62,955 bases of DNA from Coriobacteriia bacterium. Lineage in GTDB: Bacteria > Actinomycetota > Coriobacteriia > Coriobacteriales > UBA8131. The first letter of the stretch is position 1; each line of letters starts with the position of its first letter. This document shows, one piece after another, positions 9,154 through 19,215 of this stretch. The DNA lies in the NCBI GenBank assembly GCA_009784425.1, contig WRBR01000002.1, positions 1-62,955 of the forward strand, in the 5' to 3' direction. The position numbers were made by a program, and so were the translations under genes. A model generated the notes under the pieces. It worked only from the letters and a program-made list of their open reading frames with translations, was not told the origin of the DNA and searched no databases.

Positions 9154-9846
9154 CTATCGCTGCTGGCTCAGCTTAACAACAACACAGCGGTTGGGCTCTT
9201 CTCCGTCTGACTCAGTAAGCACCCGGCGCTCGTTTCTCAGGATAATGTGTATGATGCGACGCTCGTAAGGAGTCATGGGTCTCAGGCGCACGTCGCAGCG
9301 GCCTCGAATACAGCGTGCTGCAGATGCCTTGGCCATAGACTCAAGCTTCTGCCTGCGACGATGGCGATATCCCTCAATGTCAACAATAATGGGGTATCTA
9401 AAGCCAATCTTCTTGTTAACGATTGACGCTACCAAAAATTGCAGCGCGTCTAGTGTTTTGCCGTAGCGCCCTATGAGTACTGCCAAGTCGCCTCCCACAA
9501 CATCCAGGATAAGCTCGCCGTCTTCTCCCTCATACTCGTCGATGGCAGCATCTTCTGCATCAAAGTAGCTCAACAGGCTTCGCAGCGTCTCTAGGGCAGT
9601 GTCAGCAACTTGGTCAAGCTCCTCGTCGCTTAGTTCGGGGCTTTCACCGTACGATCTAGACTCCACTACGCCCTGAATATCTTCTGATTCATCCTCGCTG
9701 TTTAGTTCTTCTTCAATCTCGTCATCATCAGACTCGTCGTACGCTTCATCTAGGTCTTCTGAATCGTATGCCTCTTCAACTGACTGCTCATCAGTTTCTT
9801 CGGTAGTTGTTTCAGCAACTTCGGCACTTTCTTCGTCAAAGCTCAT
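9154..9846 (-). CDS. khpB: Jag/KhpB-type RNA-binding protein with acidic N-terminus (KH+R3H)
   Basis: GRYGKTLDALQFLVASIVNKK; R3H ...MTPYERRIIHIIL; adjacent to yidC. Confidence 0.85.
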   Translation of the reverse strand: MSFDEESAEVAETTTEETDEQSVEEAYDSEDLDEAYDESDDDEIEEELNSEDESEDIQGVVESRSYGESPELSDEELDQVADTALETLRSLLSYFDAEDAAIDEYEGEDGELILDVVGGDLAVLIGRYGKTLDALQFLVASIVNKKIGFRYPIIVDIEGYRHRRRQKLESMAKASAARCIRGRCDVRLRPMTPYERRIIHIILRNERRVLTESDGEEPNRCVVVKLSQQR

Positions 9847-9926
9847 TGTTTTCCTTTCTCTCAAGCACCTGCACGTGAGTGTGCTGTCTTTGATTCTTTC
9901 TATAGCAAGCTTTTTTTACAGCTGTT

Positions 9927-10694
9927 CTAGCGTTTTTTCTTGGGACGAGCCTTTCTTTCAACTCTGTCAACTTCTACCTTCACCGGCTTTACTGCTTCCA
10001 TTTCTTTTTCTTCTTTTTCGTCCTTTTTCTGCATCCTTATGCGTGAGAGTTGTTGCTGGGCAACTCCGATGTAAGAGCTTACGTCCCAATACAGAAGCAC
10101 GCCTGCGGGCACGCCCCAGCCAAACCACAGCATAACCACAGACATAATCCCCATCATAACTTTAGTGTTCTTATCTGCGTTTTTCTGAAGCAGCAGCGGT
10201 ATCATCAACGAGGCGGCAAAGAGCAGCAGCATTATGATGTAGGGGATGACTGCTATGACACCCTGCTCCGCAAACACCTGGCCGGTGGTTACGGTTAGGT
10301 CGGGGACAATGCCGTAGAAACTCACGCCTTCAGTGGTGCCAATGCGCTCTTCCAAGGTTCGGAGCACCTGAAACAGGGCAATGAATATGGGCATCTGCAA
10401 AAGCATAGGCAGGCAGCCGGCCAGGGGATTGAACTTTGCCTCTTTGTAGAGCTTCATTTGCTCCTGCTGCTGGCGCTGAGGATCATCAGGATACTTTTCC
10501 TTGATCTCCTTCATCTTAGGCTGCAGTTTTTGCATTTGATAGGTTGACTTGAATTGCTTTCTGGTTATTGGATAAATAAGCATCCTAAAGATGATGGTGA
10601 CAAAAATAATTGCCAGACCCCAGTCACCGCACCAGTCATAAAACCAGTGAATCACCCAGAAGATTCCGTCTAAAAAGATATCCCACGCTCCCAA
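9927..10694 (-). CDS. yidC: YidC/Oxa1 membrane insertase
   Basis: GLAIIFVTIIFRMLIYPITRKQFKSTYQMQKLQPKMKEIKEKY. Confidence 0.93.
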   Translation of the reverse strand: MGAWDIFLDGIFWVIHWFYDWCGDWGLAIIFVTIIFRMLIYPITRKQFKSTYQMQKLQPKMKEIKEKYPDDPQRQQQEQMKLYKEAKFNPLAGCLPMLLQMPIFIALFQVLRTLEERIGTTEGVSFYGIVPDLTVTTGQVFAEQGVIAVIPYIIMLLLFAASLMIPLLLQKNADKNTKVMMGIMSVVMLWFGWGVPAGVLLYWDVSSYIGVAQQQLSRIRMQKKDEKEEKEMEAVKPVKVEVDRVERKARPKKKR

Positions 10695-10761
10695 GATGTC
10701 TCCTGTTCTCTAAGGCAACACGCTCATCCTGAAGCCCTTATCAATTATTACTATCTTACTA

Positions 10762-11457
10762 CTATGCTAGCTTCTTTCCCATCTCTTCCGGCACCGGGTC
10801 ATATCCTCCCGGCCGAAAGGGGTGGCAGCGGCCTACGCGCTTGACCGACAACCACGTACCCCTCAGAAAGCCAAATCGCTTGATGGCAATAGAAGCGTAT
10901 TCTGAGCAGCTTGGTACATATCTGCATGACGGAGGAAGAAGTGGCGAGATGGCATGCCTATATATGCTGATACATACTAGCGCAAGGTGGCGAGGAATGC
11001 CAACAATGTAGGAAAAAACCGTCTTTTTTTTCTCGTTTTCTTTCGTTCCCTCAAAAGGGTCGAGCAAATTTTCCTTCGTTCCCTCAAGATGGTCGGGCGC
11101 AGAGCCACCCCGCTGCCCCTCTTGTTTGAGCTTCTTTCCCAGGCACTCAAGAGCAAACACCAGGTCTACAAACTCTGCCTCATATATGCTTCTTTGAGCA
11201 ACCAGTACCACGTCAAAACCGCTCCAGGGGGCCCCTGCCGCACGCGCAGCCTCTCTCAGGCGTCGCTTGGCTCTGCTGCGCCGAGGAGCTGTGCCCAGCT
11301 TTTTGCCGGCCACATAGGCCACTCTGCCTAGTTCAGTGTTTTTTCCTTCTTTGTTCTCCCCAGGGCCGTACAGCGAGAAAAAGCCCGTGCCGGCATACCT
11401 ACTGCCGTGGTCAAAGAGCCAAGTGATTCTATCCTTTGATTTGATGGTATCTTTCAT
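10762..11457 (-). CDS. rnpA-yidD: RnpA-YidD fusion (ribonuclease P protein + membrane insertion efficiency factor)
   Basis: one 231-aa ORF: N-terminal RnpA ([16 protein letters not shown]), C-terminal YidD ([27 protein letters not shown]...[16 protein letters not shown]). Confidence 0.88.
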   Translation of the reverse strand: MKDTIKSKDRITWLFDHGSRYAGTGFFSLYGPGENKEGKNTELGRVAYVAGKKLGTAPRRSRAKRRLREAARAAGAPWSGFDVVLVAQRSIYEAEFVDLVFALECLGKKLKQEGQRGGSAPDHLEGTKENLLDPFEGTKENEKKKTVFSYIVGIPRHLALVCISIYRHAISPLLPPSCRYVPSCSEYASIAIKRFGFLRGTWLSVKRVGRCHPFRPGGYDPVPEEMGKKLA

Positions 11458-11496
11458 CTGCCGAGAATCCCAAGGCTCTCCCTCGGGCTCGATGAT

Positions 11497-11643
11497 CTAA
11501 CGCGGCGACGAAACTGTCAGACGCTTGCGACCCTTTGCACGACGCGACGAAAGTACCGCCCTGCCGCCCTTAGTAGACATGCGAGAGAAAAAGCCGTGGC
11601 ACTTTGCGCGCTTACGCCTGTTTGGCTGATAAGTCCGCTTCAT
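11497..11643 (-). CDS. rpmH: ribosomal protein bL34
   Basis: manual translation [48 protein letters not shown]; shorter than the ORF-track cutoff. Confidence 0.95.
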   Translation of the reverse strand: MKRTYQPNRRKRAKCHGFFSRMSTKGGRAVLSSRRAKGRKRLTVSSPR

Positions 11644-12564
11644 GTTGGTTCCTCGTTCCTAAAATCGTCAACGGCAATTTCTGTGTAGTATCTGCCGTAT
11701 TGTTGTGTATAACTGGCGAACAAGGAATTGTATTTTTTTTGGCGTCATCTGTCAACTTTGCACTCCTTATGCTTGCGCTAATTTCGCTTGGTGTGGCACT
11801 ACTTGCGCTGCAGCTGAGTGCGTAGCGCGCTTTCACAAAAATAGGAGCACTCAGAACCTGAATTATGCCTACTTTGACCCACAAAACAGCTACATACGGC
11901 TCGCCCCCGCCGCTCAAGAAAAAAAGAAAAATTTCTCTCTCCACAGCAGTGCCTGTGGAAAATGTGAAAAAACAAGTAAGTACGCGCACTTTCCTGTGGA
12001 AAACTTTATAAAGAAACATATGTTTGCTGTTGACAAGCACCGGCTTTCTATGCAAAGTAGTACCTCTGTTAGTTCAAAACTGCGTTAAAAAGTGGCTATT
12101 TGCCAGCAGTTTAACAGAAAGGCACCTTGAAAAGAGAATCTGTTTTTCTTTGCTCGTTCGTGTACGGGAATCTTTACATTTCCTTTACCTAATCGCAGGA
12201 TAAAGCTATCACGAAACAACATAATGTTTATTTTTTCACAGTTTCAGTAGGTTTTTCCCCAGGCTGGTCTTAGGTATCTTTCAAGATTTCACACCCTTTT
12301 CCCCACCTGTGAAATATTGTGGTAGACAATTTTGAAATTTCCTTGTAATGTGGTGTATCCTACATTTCACTCTGTTTCACAGATGGTAGGCACGGGCTTT
12401 TTACCGTAGTTTAAAAGATGGTTTTTCTCGTGCTTTTTCACAAGAAAAGTCCAAATTTTGGGGAAAAGCCTGTGAATTTCAGAAAAACCAGGGATTTCTG
12501 TTTTGAAATATCCAGAAATCTTGAAACCGGCTGGTAGCCTCAATGTTGAAACCCGGTAATCATC
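11644..12564. other. putative replication origin (oriC) region
   Basis: AT-rich gap between divergent rpmH and dnaA-side genes; TGTGGAAAA boxes and many TTTCACA/TGTGAAA sites. Confidence 0.7.
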
Positions 12565-13380
12565 ATGAACGATGGCAACATAGCAATAGAAGACAAAGCC
12601 CGGATAGCGGTCTACGACAGCCTTCTTTCTGCGCCTCGCGTAGTTGATATTCCTCCTCAGGATATACAGCAGTTTATCGAGGACATAGCGGTAGCCGCCT
12701 ACGAACTTTCGCGCCAGCAGGGAGGGCGATTGCCCTATACCGTTATCAGAGAGATAACGGAGAATTTTATCCACGCTGGTTTTTCTGAATGCACGGTGTC
12801 TATTCTCGATGAGGGCAACACCCTGCGTTTTGCTGACCAGGGACCAGGAATCACCAAGAAGGATCTGGTGCTAGAGCCCGGCGTGTCTTCGGCAGTCCGA
12901 TGGATGAAGGACTATATTAGAGGAGTGGGCTCAGGTTTTCCCATTGTGAGGGAATACCTTTCTGCCTCTCAGGGTTACTTGAGTATAGAAGACAACGCAG
13001 AAGAGGGTGTGGTGGTAACCATTTCCTTGGTTCCCCGCGTTGCTTCTCCACCATCAGCTGCCGGGTTTGGATATGAGATATCCTCTGTCCCCTCATTTGC
13101 TCAAGATGCTGAACTGGGTTCAGCAGGCATCAAAGAGCCTCTTGCACACCAAGGTTTAGAAAGAAACCTCAGCATGCGGGAAGAAAAAACTTTACTATTG
13201 CTCAAAGAACACGGTTTGCTTGGACCAATCGATCTGGCAGATCTTCTCGGAGTCAGCGCTCCTACCGCAACCAGGGTACTCCAAAAATTGGAAGAATCCC
13301 ACATGGTGGAACGCACTCAACTTAGGAAGCGGATTCTCTCAAATGCCGGAATGGCATACATTAAGGAGCTTCTTGTATAG
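12565..13380 (+). CDS. GHKL (anti-sigma/HATPase) domain fused to winged-helix DNA-binding domain
   Basis: IREITENFIHAG N-box, DQGPGI, GVGSGFPIV G2 box; C-terminal LLGVSAPTATRVLQKLEESHMVERT wHTH. Confidence 0.8.
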   Translation: MNDGNIAIEDKARIAVYDSLLSAPRVVDIPPQDIQQFIEDIAVAAYELSRQQGGRLPYTVIREITENFIHAGFSECTVSILDEGNTLRFADQGPGITKKDLVLEPGVSSAVRWMKDYIRGVGSGFPIVREYLSASQGYLSIEDNAEEGVVVTISLVPRVASPPSAAGFGYEISSVPSFAQDAELGSAGIKEPLAHQGLERNLSMREEKTLLLLKEHGLLGPIDLADLLGVSAPTATRVLQKLEESHMVERTQLRKRILSNAGMAYIKELLV

Positions 13381-13418
13381 GTAACGATGTGCGGCGCGGG
13401 AGGATGTATTAATTAAAT

Positions 13419-14987
13419 ATGAGAGAAGTAAGTGACGTTTGGGGTCAGGCACATACCCTTTTGCTTAATACTGCTGAAACCACAGACTTGGCAAAAGTCT
13501 GGCTCAGCTATCTTGTGCCGGTTTCTTACGATGAAAACCAGATAGTTTTTGCAGTAAAGTTTCTCCAAGCAAAAAATTGGATAGAGGAGCGGTATCTCCC
13601 TTATATTATGGAAGCAATAGCTGCAGTTTTAGGCAGCCCCCGAGAAGTAGTGTTAATTATTGACGAGACTTTGGGTCAATATGCAACAACGGCAACAACC
13701 GGTTCCATCAGCATCCCAGCTGGCTCTCCGGTTGACTCTAACCCAGCTGGCCCTGCTGTTCACGCCGGCGCCTTTACAAGCCAGGCTACAAGCCCGGTCA
13801 CCACGCCTGTTGGTGTGCCCGGCGCAACCAGCTCTTTTCAAGCTGTGGGTACAACAACCCATGAGAACCCTGGTCGCAGCAGCGGCCTCAGCTCAATTTT
13901 TGCCCAAGATGACCCCGCTCCGGTTGCTCCGGTTGCCGAGCCTCAGTCTCGCTTAGTCTTTAAGAACTACGTGGTGGGTAACAGCAACTCAATGGCTTAT
14001 AGTACTTCGCTCAGGGTGGCAGAAAACCCGGGTCTCTATTTAAATCCCCTCTTTATCCACGGAAAAAGCGGCCTGGGAAAAACCCATCTCTTGCGGTCTA
14101 TAGAAAACTACATCAAGTCTTACCTGTTTGATAAACGGGTGGTGTACTCTCCAATCAATGACTTTATCAGCGATTACGTAAACGCTATAGCCGAAGACCG
14201 CAATCTCACTAGTTTCAAGCTTAAATATCACACCTGTGATGTTCTTCTTATAGATGATGTTCAAGTACTTGAAGGAAAAGAAGGCACCACAGATGCACTC
14301 TTTGAAATATTTAATATGTTTTATGAGAAGAAAAAGCAGATTGTTCTCAGTGCTGACAGGTCGCCTATTGAAATCAATATTGATGAGCGGTTTACCAGCC
14401 GTTTTGCCTGGGGTGCCACTGCAGAGATTCATCCTCCAAACTATGAAATGAAAACAGCAATTCTGAAGAATTACAAGCGTTACTGTTGCAGCTTCTTACA
14501 AATCCCTGAAGTGAGCTTTGAAGACGAGGCCATCCAAAAGATTGTTGAACTCTCTGGCTCTAACATCAGAGAGCTAGAAGGCGCCGTTAACAGTCTTATA
14601 GCCTTTGCTTCTTCTAACCCTGAAAGAGACATACTCACTCCTATTGCTTGTGGTGATGTGGAGCGCATCCTTGGTGACTCTTTCTTCCATCAATATACTC
14701 GCCGTGTTGATTTTGATATGGTTATGCGGGCTGTGGAGTCATATTTTAAAGTGACTCGTGCAGAACTTCTCAGTGAGAAGCGTTCAAAGAATATCACGCA
14801 TCCACGCCAGGTAGCCATGTATCTCATCAGACAGTTTACCGATATGTCCTACCCAGAAATCGGTGATGGTTTTCATAAAGACCATACATCAGTTATTTAC
14901 GCAGATAAAAATATCCAGGCAAAAATGGTTAAGGAGGCCAGTATTAAAAAAGAAGTTGAAAAGATTGCCGAGATACTGACTTCTTAG
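13419..14987 (+). CDS. dnaA: chromosomal replication initiator DnaA
   Basis: GKSGLGKTHLLRSI, DVLLIDDVQ, C-terminal DHTSVIYA. Confidence 0.97.
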   Translation: MREVSDVWGQAHTLLLNTAETTDLAKVWLSYLVPVSYDENQIVFAVKFLQAKNWIEERYLPYIMEAIAAVLGSPREVVLIIDETLGQYATTATTGSISIPAGSPVDSNPAGPAVHAGAFTSQATSPVTTPVGVPGATSSFQAVGTTTHENPGRSSGLSSIFAQDDPAPVAPVAEPQSRLVFKNYVVGNSNSMAYSTSLRVAENPGLYLNPLFIHGKSGLGKTHLLRSIENYIKSYLFDKRVVYSPINDFISDYVNAIAEDRNLTSFKLKYHTCDVLLIDDVQVLEGKEGTTDALFEIFNMFYEKKKQIVLSADRSPIEINIDERFTSRFAWGATAEIHPPNYEMKTAILKNYKRYCCSFLQIPEVSFEDEAIQKIVELSGSNIRELEGAVNSLIAFASSNPERDILTPIACGDVERILGDSFFHQYTRRVDFDMVMRAVESYFKVTRAELLSEKRSKNITHPRQVAMYLIRQFTDMSYPEIGDGFHKDHTSVIYADKNIQAKMVKEASIKKEVEKIAEILTS

Positions 14988-15233
14988 TTTTGTCCTATCA
15001 TTTACCCTGGTAAAAACCTCTTAAAAGAAAGGGAAATATCTGATAAAAATATCCTGTTTTTTGTTGAAAACTTCTCCCCAATTTTTCCCTTGTTGAAAAA
15101 TATAGAAGTTGACAACAAAAACTACACAGATAAAATTGCCTATCAAGCAGGAAAAAGAGGAGTTTTTTAAGACTTTTAACACCCCTTATTATTACTGGTT
15201 ATATATTAAAAAAATTAGAAATAGGAGAGTCAG

Positions 15234-16349
15234 ATGAAATTCACGATAGCAAGAGAGCAACTCGCTCATAGTATACGGATGGTTGCTAAGGCTATGAGTT
15301 CTCATAGCACTATTCCGGTGCTCAGTGGTATACACATCAGTGCTGTGGCAGATGGAATCATATTTGAAACAACTGACCTCGATATTTCTATAAGGCACAT
15401 TGAAGAAGCACTCATAGAAGAGCAAGGTGCCCTGGTTGTGCCGGGTAAGATATTCAACGACATCATCAACAGTCTTCCTGAAGAGGCAGTTTTTCTAGAG
15501 AAAACCGGAGAAAAACTGAAAATCACTTGCAGTGGAACCACCTTTGAGATTGCAACCCTCAACGCCTTGGACTTTCCACAGTTCCCTCAGATTATCCCGT
15601 CTCGGTCTTTAGAGGTTCCTTCTGTTCAACTATCAAACATGGTTAAAAAGGTGGGAAAAGCTGTTTCTAAAGACGTATCAAGAGCGGTATTAACCGGTAT
15701 CTACTTTGAGGTAAAAGAAGGACAACTCCGCTTAGCCTCAACGGACTCCTACCGGCTGGCCATCACCAAAGAAACATTAACTCCCGCCCCCGATGCACCA
15801 CCGATTGAGGAGTTCACTACCATCATTCCAGGCAGCGTACTTGACGAGGTTTGCAGGCTGGCTCCAAACACAGGAGATATCAAAATAGGGGAGAGTGAAA
15901 ACCAGATTATCTTCCAATTTGGATCCACTACCTTTATCTCTCGTAAGATAGAAGGTAATTACCCCAACTTTGAGCAGATAGTACCTGCAGAAAAAAGCGT
16001 GTCGGTGGTAGTAGAAAAAGAGCTGCTTTTAACTGCGGTAAAACGTGTTTCTATTGTGGCAAAAAATGCCAGTCCTATAAGGATATCCCTCCACGCAGAC
16101 ACACAGCAAATAGAGGTTACCGCCCAAACTCCTGATGTAGGAGAAGCCAAAGAAAATATTCCGGCGCAAATTGACGGAGACGAGATAGAGATTGGTTTTA
16201 ACCATCAATACATCTTGGATGGACTAAGTGTGGCCGGCGGAGAAGAACTGCTGTTTGAGGCGCAGACTTCTATCAAGCCCGGAATCTTCAAATCCATTGG
16301 AAATGACGATTATTTCTATTTAACCATGCCGGTTCGCTTAGACCGATAA
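15234..16349 (+). CDS. dnaN: DNA polymerase III beta subunit
   Basis: MKFTIAREQLAHSIRMVAKAMSS...; C-terminal YFYLTMPVRL; position. Confidence 0.97.
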   Translation: MKFTIAREQLAHSIRMVAKAMSSHSTIPVLSGIHISAVADGIIFETTDLDISIRHIEEALIEEQGALVVPGKIFNDIINSLPEEAVFLEKTGEKLKITCSGTTFEIATLNALDFPQFPQIIPSRSLEVPSVQLSNMVKKVGKAVSKDVSRAVLTGIYFEVKEGQLRLASTDSYRLAITKETLTPAPDAPPIEEFTTIIPGSVLDEVCRLAPNTGDIKIGESENQIIFQFGSTTFISRKIEGNYPNFEQIVPAEKSVSVVVEKELLLTAVKRVSIVAKNASPIRISLHADTQQIEVTAQTPDVGEAKENIPAQIDGDEIEIGFNHQYILDGLSVAGGEELLFEAQTSIKPGIFKSIGNDDYFYLTMPVRLDR

Positions 16350-16379
16350 AAGGTTAAAAAGGTTAGTAACGGCACGATT

Positions 16380-17441
16380 GTGGAAATTACCAAAATCGAG
16401 CTTAAGAATTTTAGAAACCATAAGTATCTCTTGATAGATAATATTGGCTCGATTCTTATCATTGCCGGCAGTAATGCAGCAGGAAAAACAAATACTATAG
16501 AAGCGCTGCAGCTACTCTCCATGCATGAAACCTTCAAGAGGGCAAAAATTGAGGAGATGTTATGCACCCTTAGGGCCGCAGAAGAACCGAGCCTTATATC
16601 GATTGATATCTACGACCATAACACCCTTAATACCAAGCAGATAGTGTTGCAAGACAACACCCGCACCTATTTCTATAATAAAAAAGAGAGACCAGCCAAA
16701 GAGCTCATCGACCTTATTCCGGCCGTATTATTTACCCCTGACGATCTACAGATAATTAAAGGCCCGCCCGAGCAGCGCCGCGACATGCTGGACAGCCTGG
16801 GTAAAAGACTCTCAAAATCCTTTGCCCACATCAGAGATGAATATCACCGGGCGCTCAGGCACAAAAACAGCCTACTTAAACAAGAATATATCGACTTAGA
16901 TTTACTGGAGTCCTGGAATACCAACCTGGCTAAGCTTGGATCCTCTCTCAATAAGCACCGTCGTGGATTATCCGAGCAGCTCCTCGAGGTTGCCACCGCC
17001 GCATACAGCAAGATATCCGGGGGAGAAGAGCTGAGGGGTACGTATCTCTCCAACTTTGAGGACCTTGCCTTGGAGCTTTCACAAAACCGCGAGGCAGAGG
17101 TCCAGGCTGGGCGCTCCCTCATTGGGCCCCATAAAGATGACCTGAGTTTTACCATCAATGGCTCTGATACTCGACGGTTTGCCTCGCAAGGTCAGCAACG
17201 CTCGGTGGCGCTGGCACTAAAAATCGCCGAGATAGAGATACTCCGCAGGGTCTGCGGCAGAAACCCCTTGTTGCTCCTCGATGACGTGATGAGCGAGCTG
17301 GACACAGCCCGTCGCACGCACTTCATCGACCTCATTGAAAGCTCAACCCAGGCGGTGCTGACCACCACCAACCTAGGATACTTTGACGAGGAGTTTCTTG
17401 AGAGAGCCACAATAGCCCAACTGCAAGACAAGGTCAGGTGA
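16380..17441 (+). CDS. recF: DNA replication/repair protein RecF (GTG start)
   Basis: IELKNFRNHKYL, GSNAAGKTNTIEAL, LLLLDDVMSELD. Confidence 0.95.
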   Translation: MEITKIELKNFRNHKYLLIDNIGSILIIAGSNAAGKTNTIEALQLLSMHETFKRAKIEEMLCTLRAAEEPSLISIDIYDHNTLNTKQIVLQDNTRTYFYNKKERPAKELIDLIPAVLFTPDDLQIIKGPPEQRRDMLDSLGKRLSKSFAHIRDEYHRALRHKNSLLKQEYIDLDLLESWNTNLAKLGSSLNKHRRGLSEQLLEVATAAYSKISGGEELRGTYLSNFEDLALELSQNREAEVQAGRSLIGPHKDDLSFTINGSDTRRFASQGQQRSVALALKIAEIEILRRVCGRNPLLLLDDVMSELDTARRTHFIDLIESSTQAVLTTTNLGYFDEEFLERATIAQLQDKVR

Positions 17442-17782
17442 GTAGCATCAAAAAAAACAAAAGAAAAGAACACGAGCTCTCTTTAGGTGATGCAGTTGCC
17501 GAGTATCTCAACACCCTACCGCTTGCCAAACGAGGCTTAGTGGTCCACTGGGAGAAGGTAGCAGCACCCCATTTTCTTGAACATACCGACAACGTGGTAT
17601 ACGACTCCAAATCAAAAAACAACACCATATTAGTCTACGTTGACAGCGCAGCCTACGCCAACGAACTCACTATGGACAAAGAGCTCTACCGCATGTTGAT
17701 GCAAAAAGAAACCAAGAAAGAGATTGCTGACATCAGGTTTCTCGTGTCACGTAAAACCGCCCTCAGAAAACGTTCAACTTAA
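17438..17782 (+). CDS. DUF721/DciA-like protein
   Basis: position after recF; WEKVAAPHFLEHTDNV...VYVDSAAYANELTM. Confidence 0.8.
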   Translation: MSSIKKNKRKEHELSLGDAVAEYLNTLPLAKRGLVVHWEKVAAPHFLEHTDNVVYDSKSKNNTILVYVDSAAYANELTMDKELYRMLMQKETKKEIADIRFLVSRKTALRKRST

Positions 17783-18998
17783 AGAGTTCTTCAGTGGCCA
17801 AGGAGAGTTTGGTAACAGAAAAATACTCTTCTGTGGGAAAAAGATAGAAGGTGTCATCTTCAGTATTGAGGTCTACACAATCGCCTCGCCCCTTATAGTC
17901 ATACTCGATGTGACAGGAATAGAGCGACGACACCGGCCAACGGAGCAAAAAGGGTTCTCCTTGATAGACACCGCTCAGCGTGAACCCATCCATGGCATGA
18001 ATCAGGCAACCGGGCTCTTCAAAGGTAATGAAACCCTTTGCGTTGGGAAGTGATTCAATACGAACTGCGGACTCAAAACGGTACGTGCCGTTTTCTACCT
18101 CACAACGCACGTTAGAGCGCTCCCACTCATACCAATCAGGGATATGGGAGAATTCCGTATCGCCTGTCTCTGCTTGGAGTTCACCAAACTCACTCATCTC
18201 CCAGATCTTGCCGCAGGAGCCACACTGGAGCTTATTTTCCCGCGAGGACATTTGATACTCAGTATTACAGGCTGGGCACTGGTACAGCACCTTGTGAAGA
18301 CCCTCGGCACGCTTTGCATCTTTAATAGAAACGGCCTTCTCTCTTTGCCATGCAAAATCGTCATACGCAAAGGCAACGTTGAGCTGTGCGTTTATTTCTT
18401 CCAGAGAGAGCTCCTGGGTTTCCTCCGCAGAAAAAAGCAGTTTCATCTGGGACTCCACGGGTTTTACCCCACGGTTCCCAACATGCCAGTAAGGCGAATT
18501 AACATGGTGCCCGTGCATAATCAGCACCACCACCGGCACATTCATCTTGCGTACCATTTTGCCCAGGGAGGCTGGCAGCACCGAGAAGGTTCCACAGAGC
18601 GAATAACGCGCCTCGGGAAACAGAACCACAATGTCGCCGTTATTGCGTGCGCGGAGCATGTTCTTTACCAGGCTGATACTACGTACAAACTTTCGGGTGC
18701 CAATGCCACCAGCCGCACGCAACAGCCCTTCGATTCCGATGAATCCATCGATAGCCACCACATAATTAGCCCGACGGGGAAATATTGCCTTTGTCATTAT
18801 CATGAAATCCATGAATGAATTGTGGTTGCAGAGCAGAAAGTAGGGCGGCTTAAGCTCCTTGGGAAATTCGGTCTTATCCACACGAGCGCGATGCGCCCAA
18901 GCTTTTGGAAAACTGAGCAACCAGGTTACCGGAGTCAGAATCCGCCACTGCCTGTTTGGGTGGCGGCGCATATCAAATCTATCGAAGTTCCCTATCAA
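17763..18998 (-). CDS. PlsC-type acyltransferase with C-terminal zinc ribbon and extra domain
   Basis: HNSFMDF (HX4D), FPEARYS; CPACNTEYQMSSRENKLQCGSCG. Confidence 0.85.
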   Translation of the reverse strand: MIGNFDRFDMRRHPNRQWRILTPVTWLLSFPKAWAHRARVDKTEFPKELKPPYFLLCNHNSFMDFMIMTKAIFPRRANYVVAIDGFIGIEGLLRAAGGIGTRKFVRSISLVKNMLRARNNGDIVVLFPEARYSLCGTFSVLPASLGKMVRKMNVPVVVLIMHGHHVNSPYWHVGNRGVKPVESQMKLLFSAEETQELSLEEINAQLNVAFAYDDFAWQREKAVSIKDAKRAEGLHKVLYQCPACNTEYQMSSRENKLQCGSCGKIWEMSEFGELQAETGDTEFSHIPDWYEWERSNVRCEVENGTYRFESAVRIESLPNAKGFITFEEPGCLIHAMDGFTLSGVYQGEPFLLRWPVSSLYSCHIEYDYKGRGDCVDLNTEDDTFYLFPTEEYFSVTKLSLATEELFKLNVF

Positions 18999-19215
18999 TC
19001 AGTTTATCCAATGCCCAGAGCCAGCCCCATTATTATGACACATTGAGAGGATATAACAGGGACGGTTCTTGAAGGGCCTCAAAACCCTATCAATGCCGGC
19101 CTGAGTAGCCACACAGATGGCTATCAGTGGAGTAGCAGGAGGCTGCTTGGCAGAGAGCAGGGGATGGTGCCCCAACGATGCTGAAGACAGAGGTATCGTA
19201 TGTTAAAATATCGAT

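Noticed and set aside
18870-18885. TTATCCACA perfect DnaA-box-like word in the acyltransferase gene
   Set aside because: Single isolated copy within a coding region; not a cluster.
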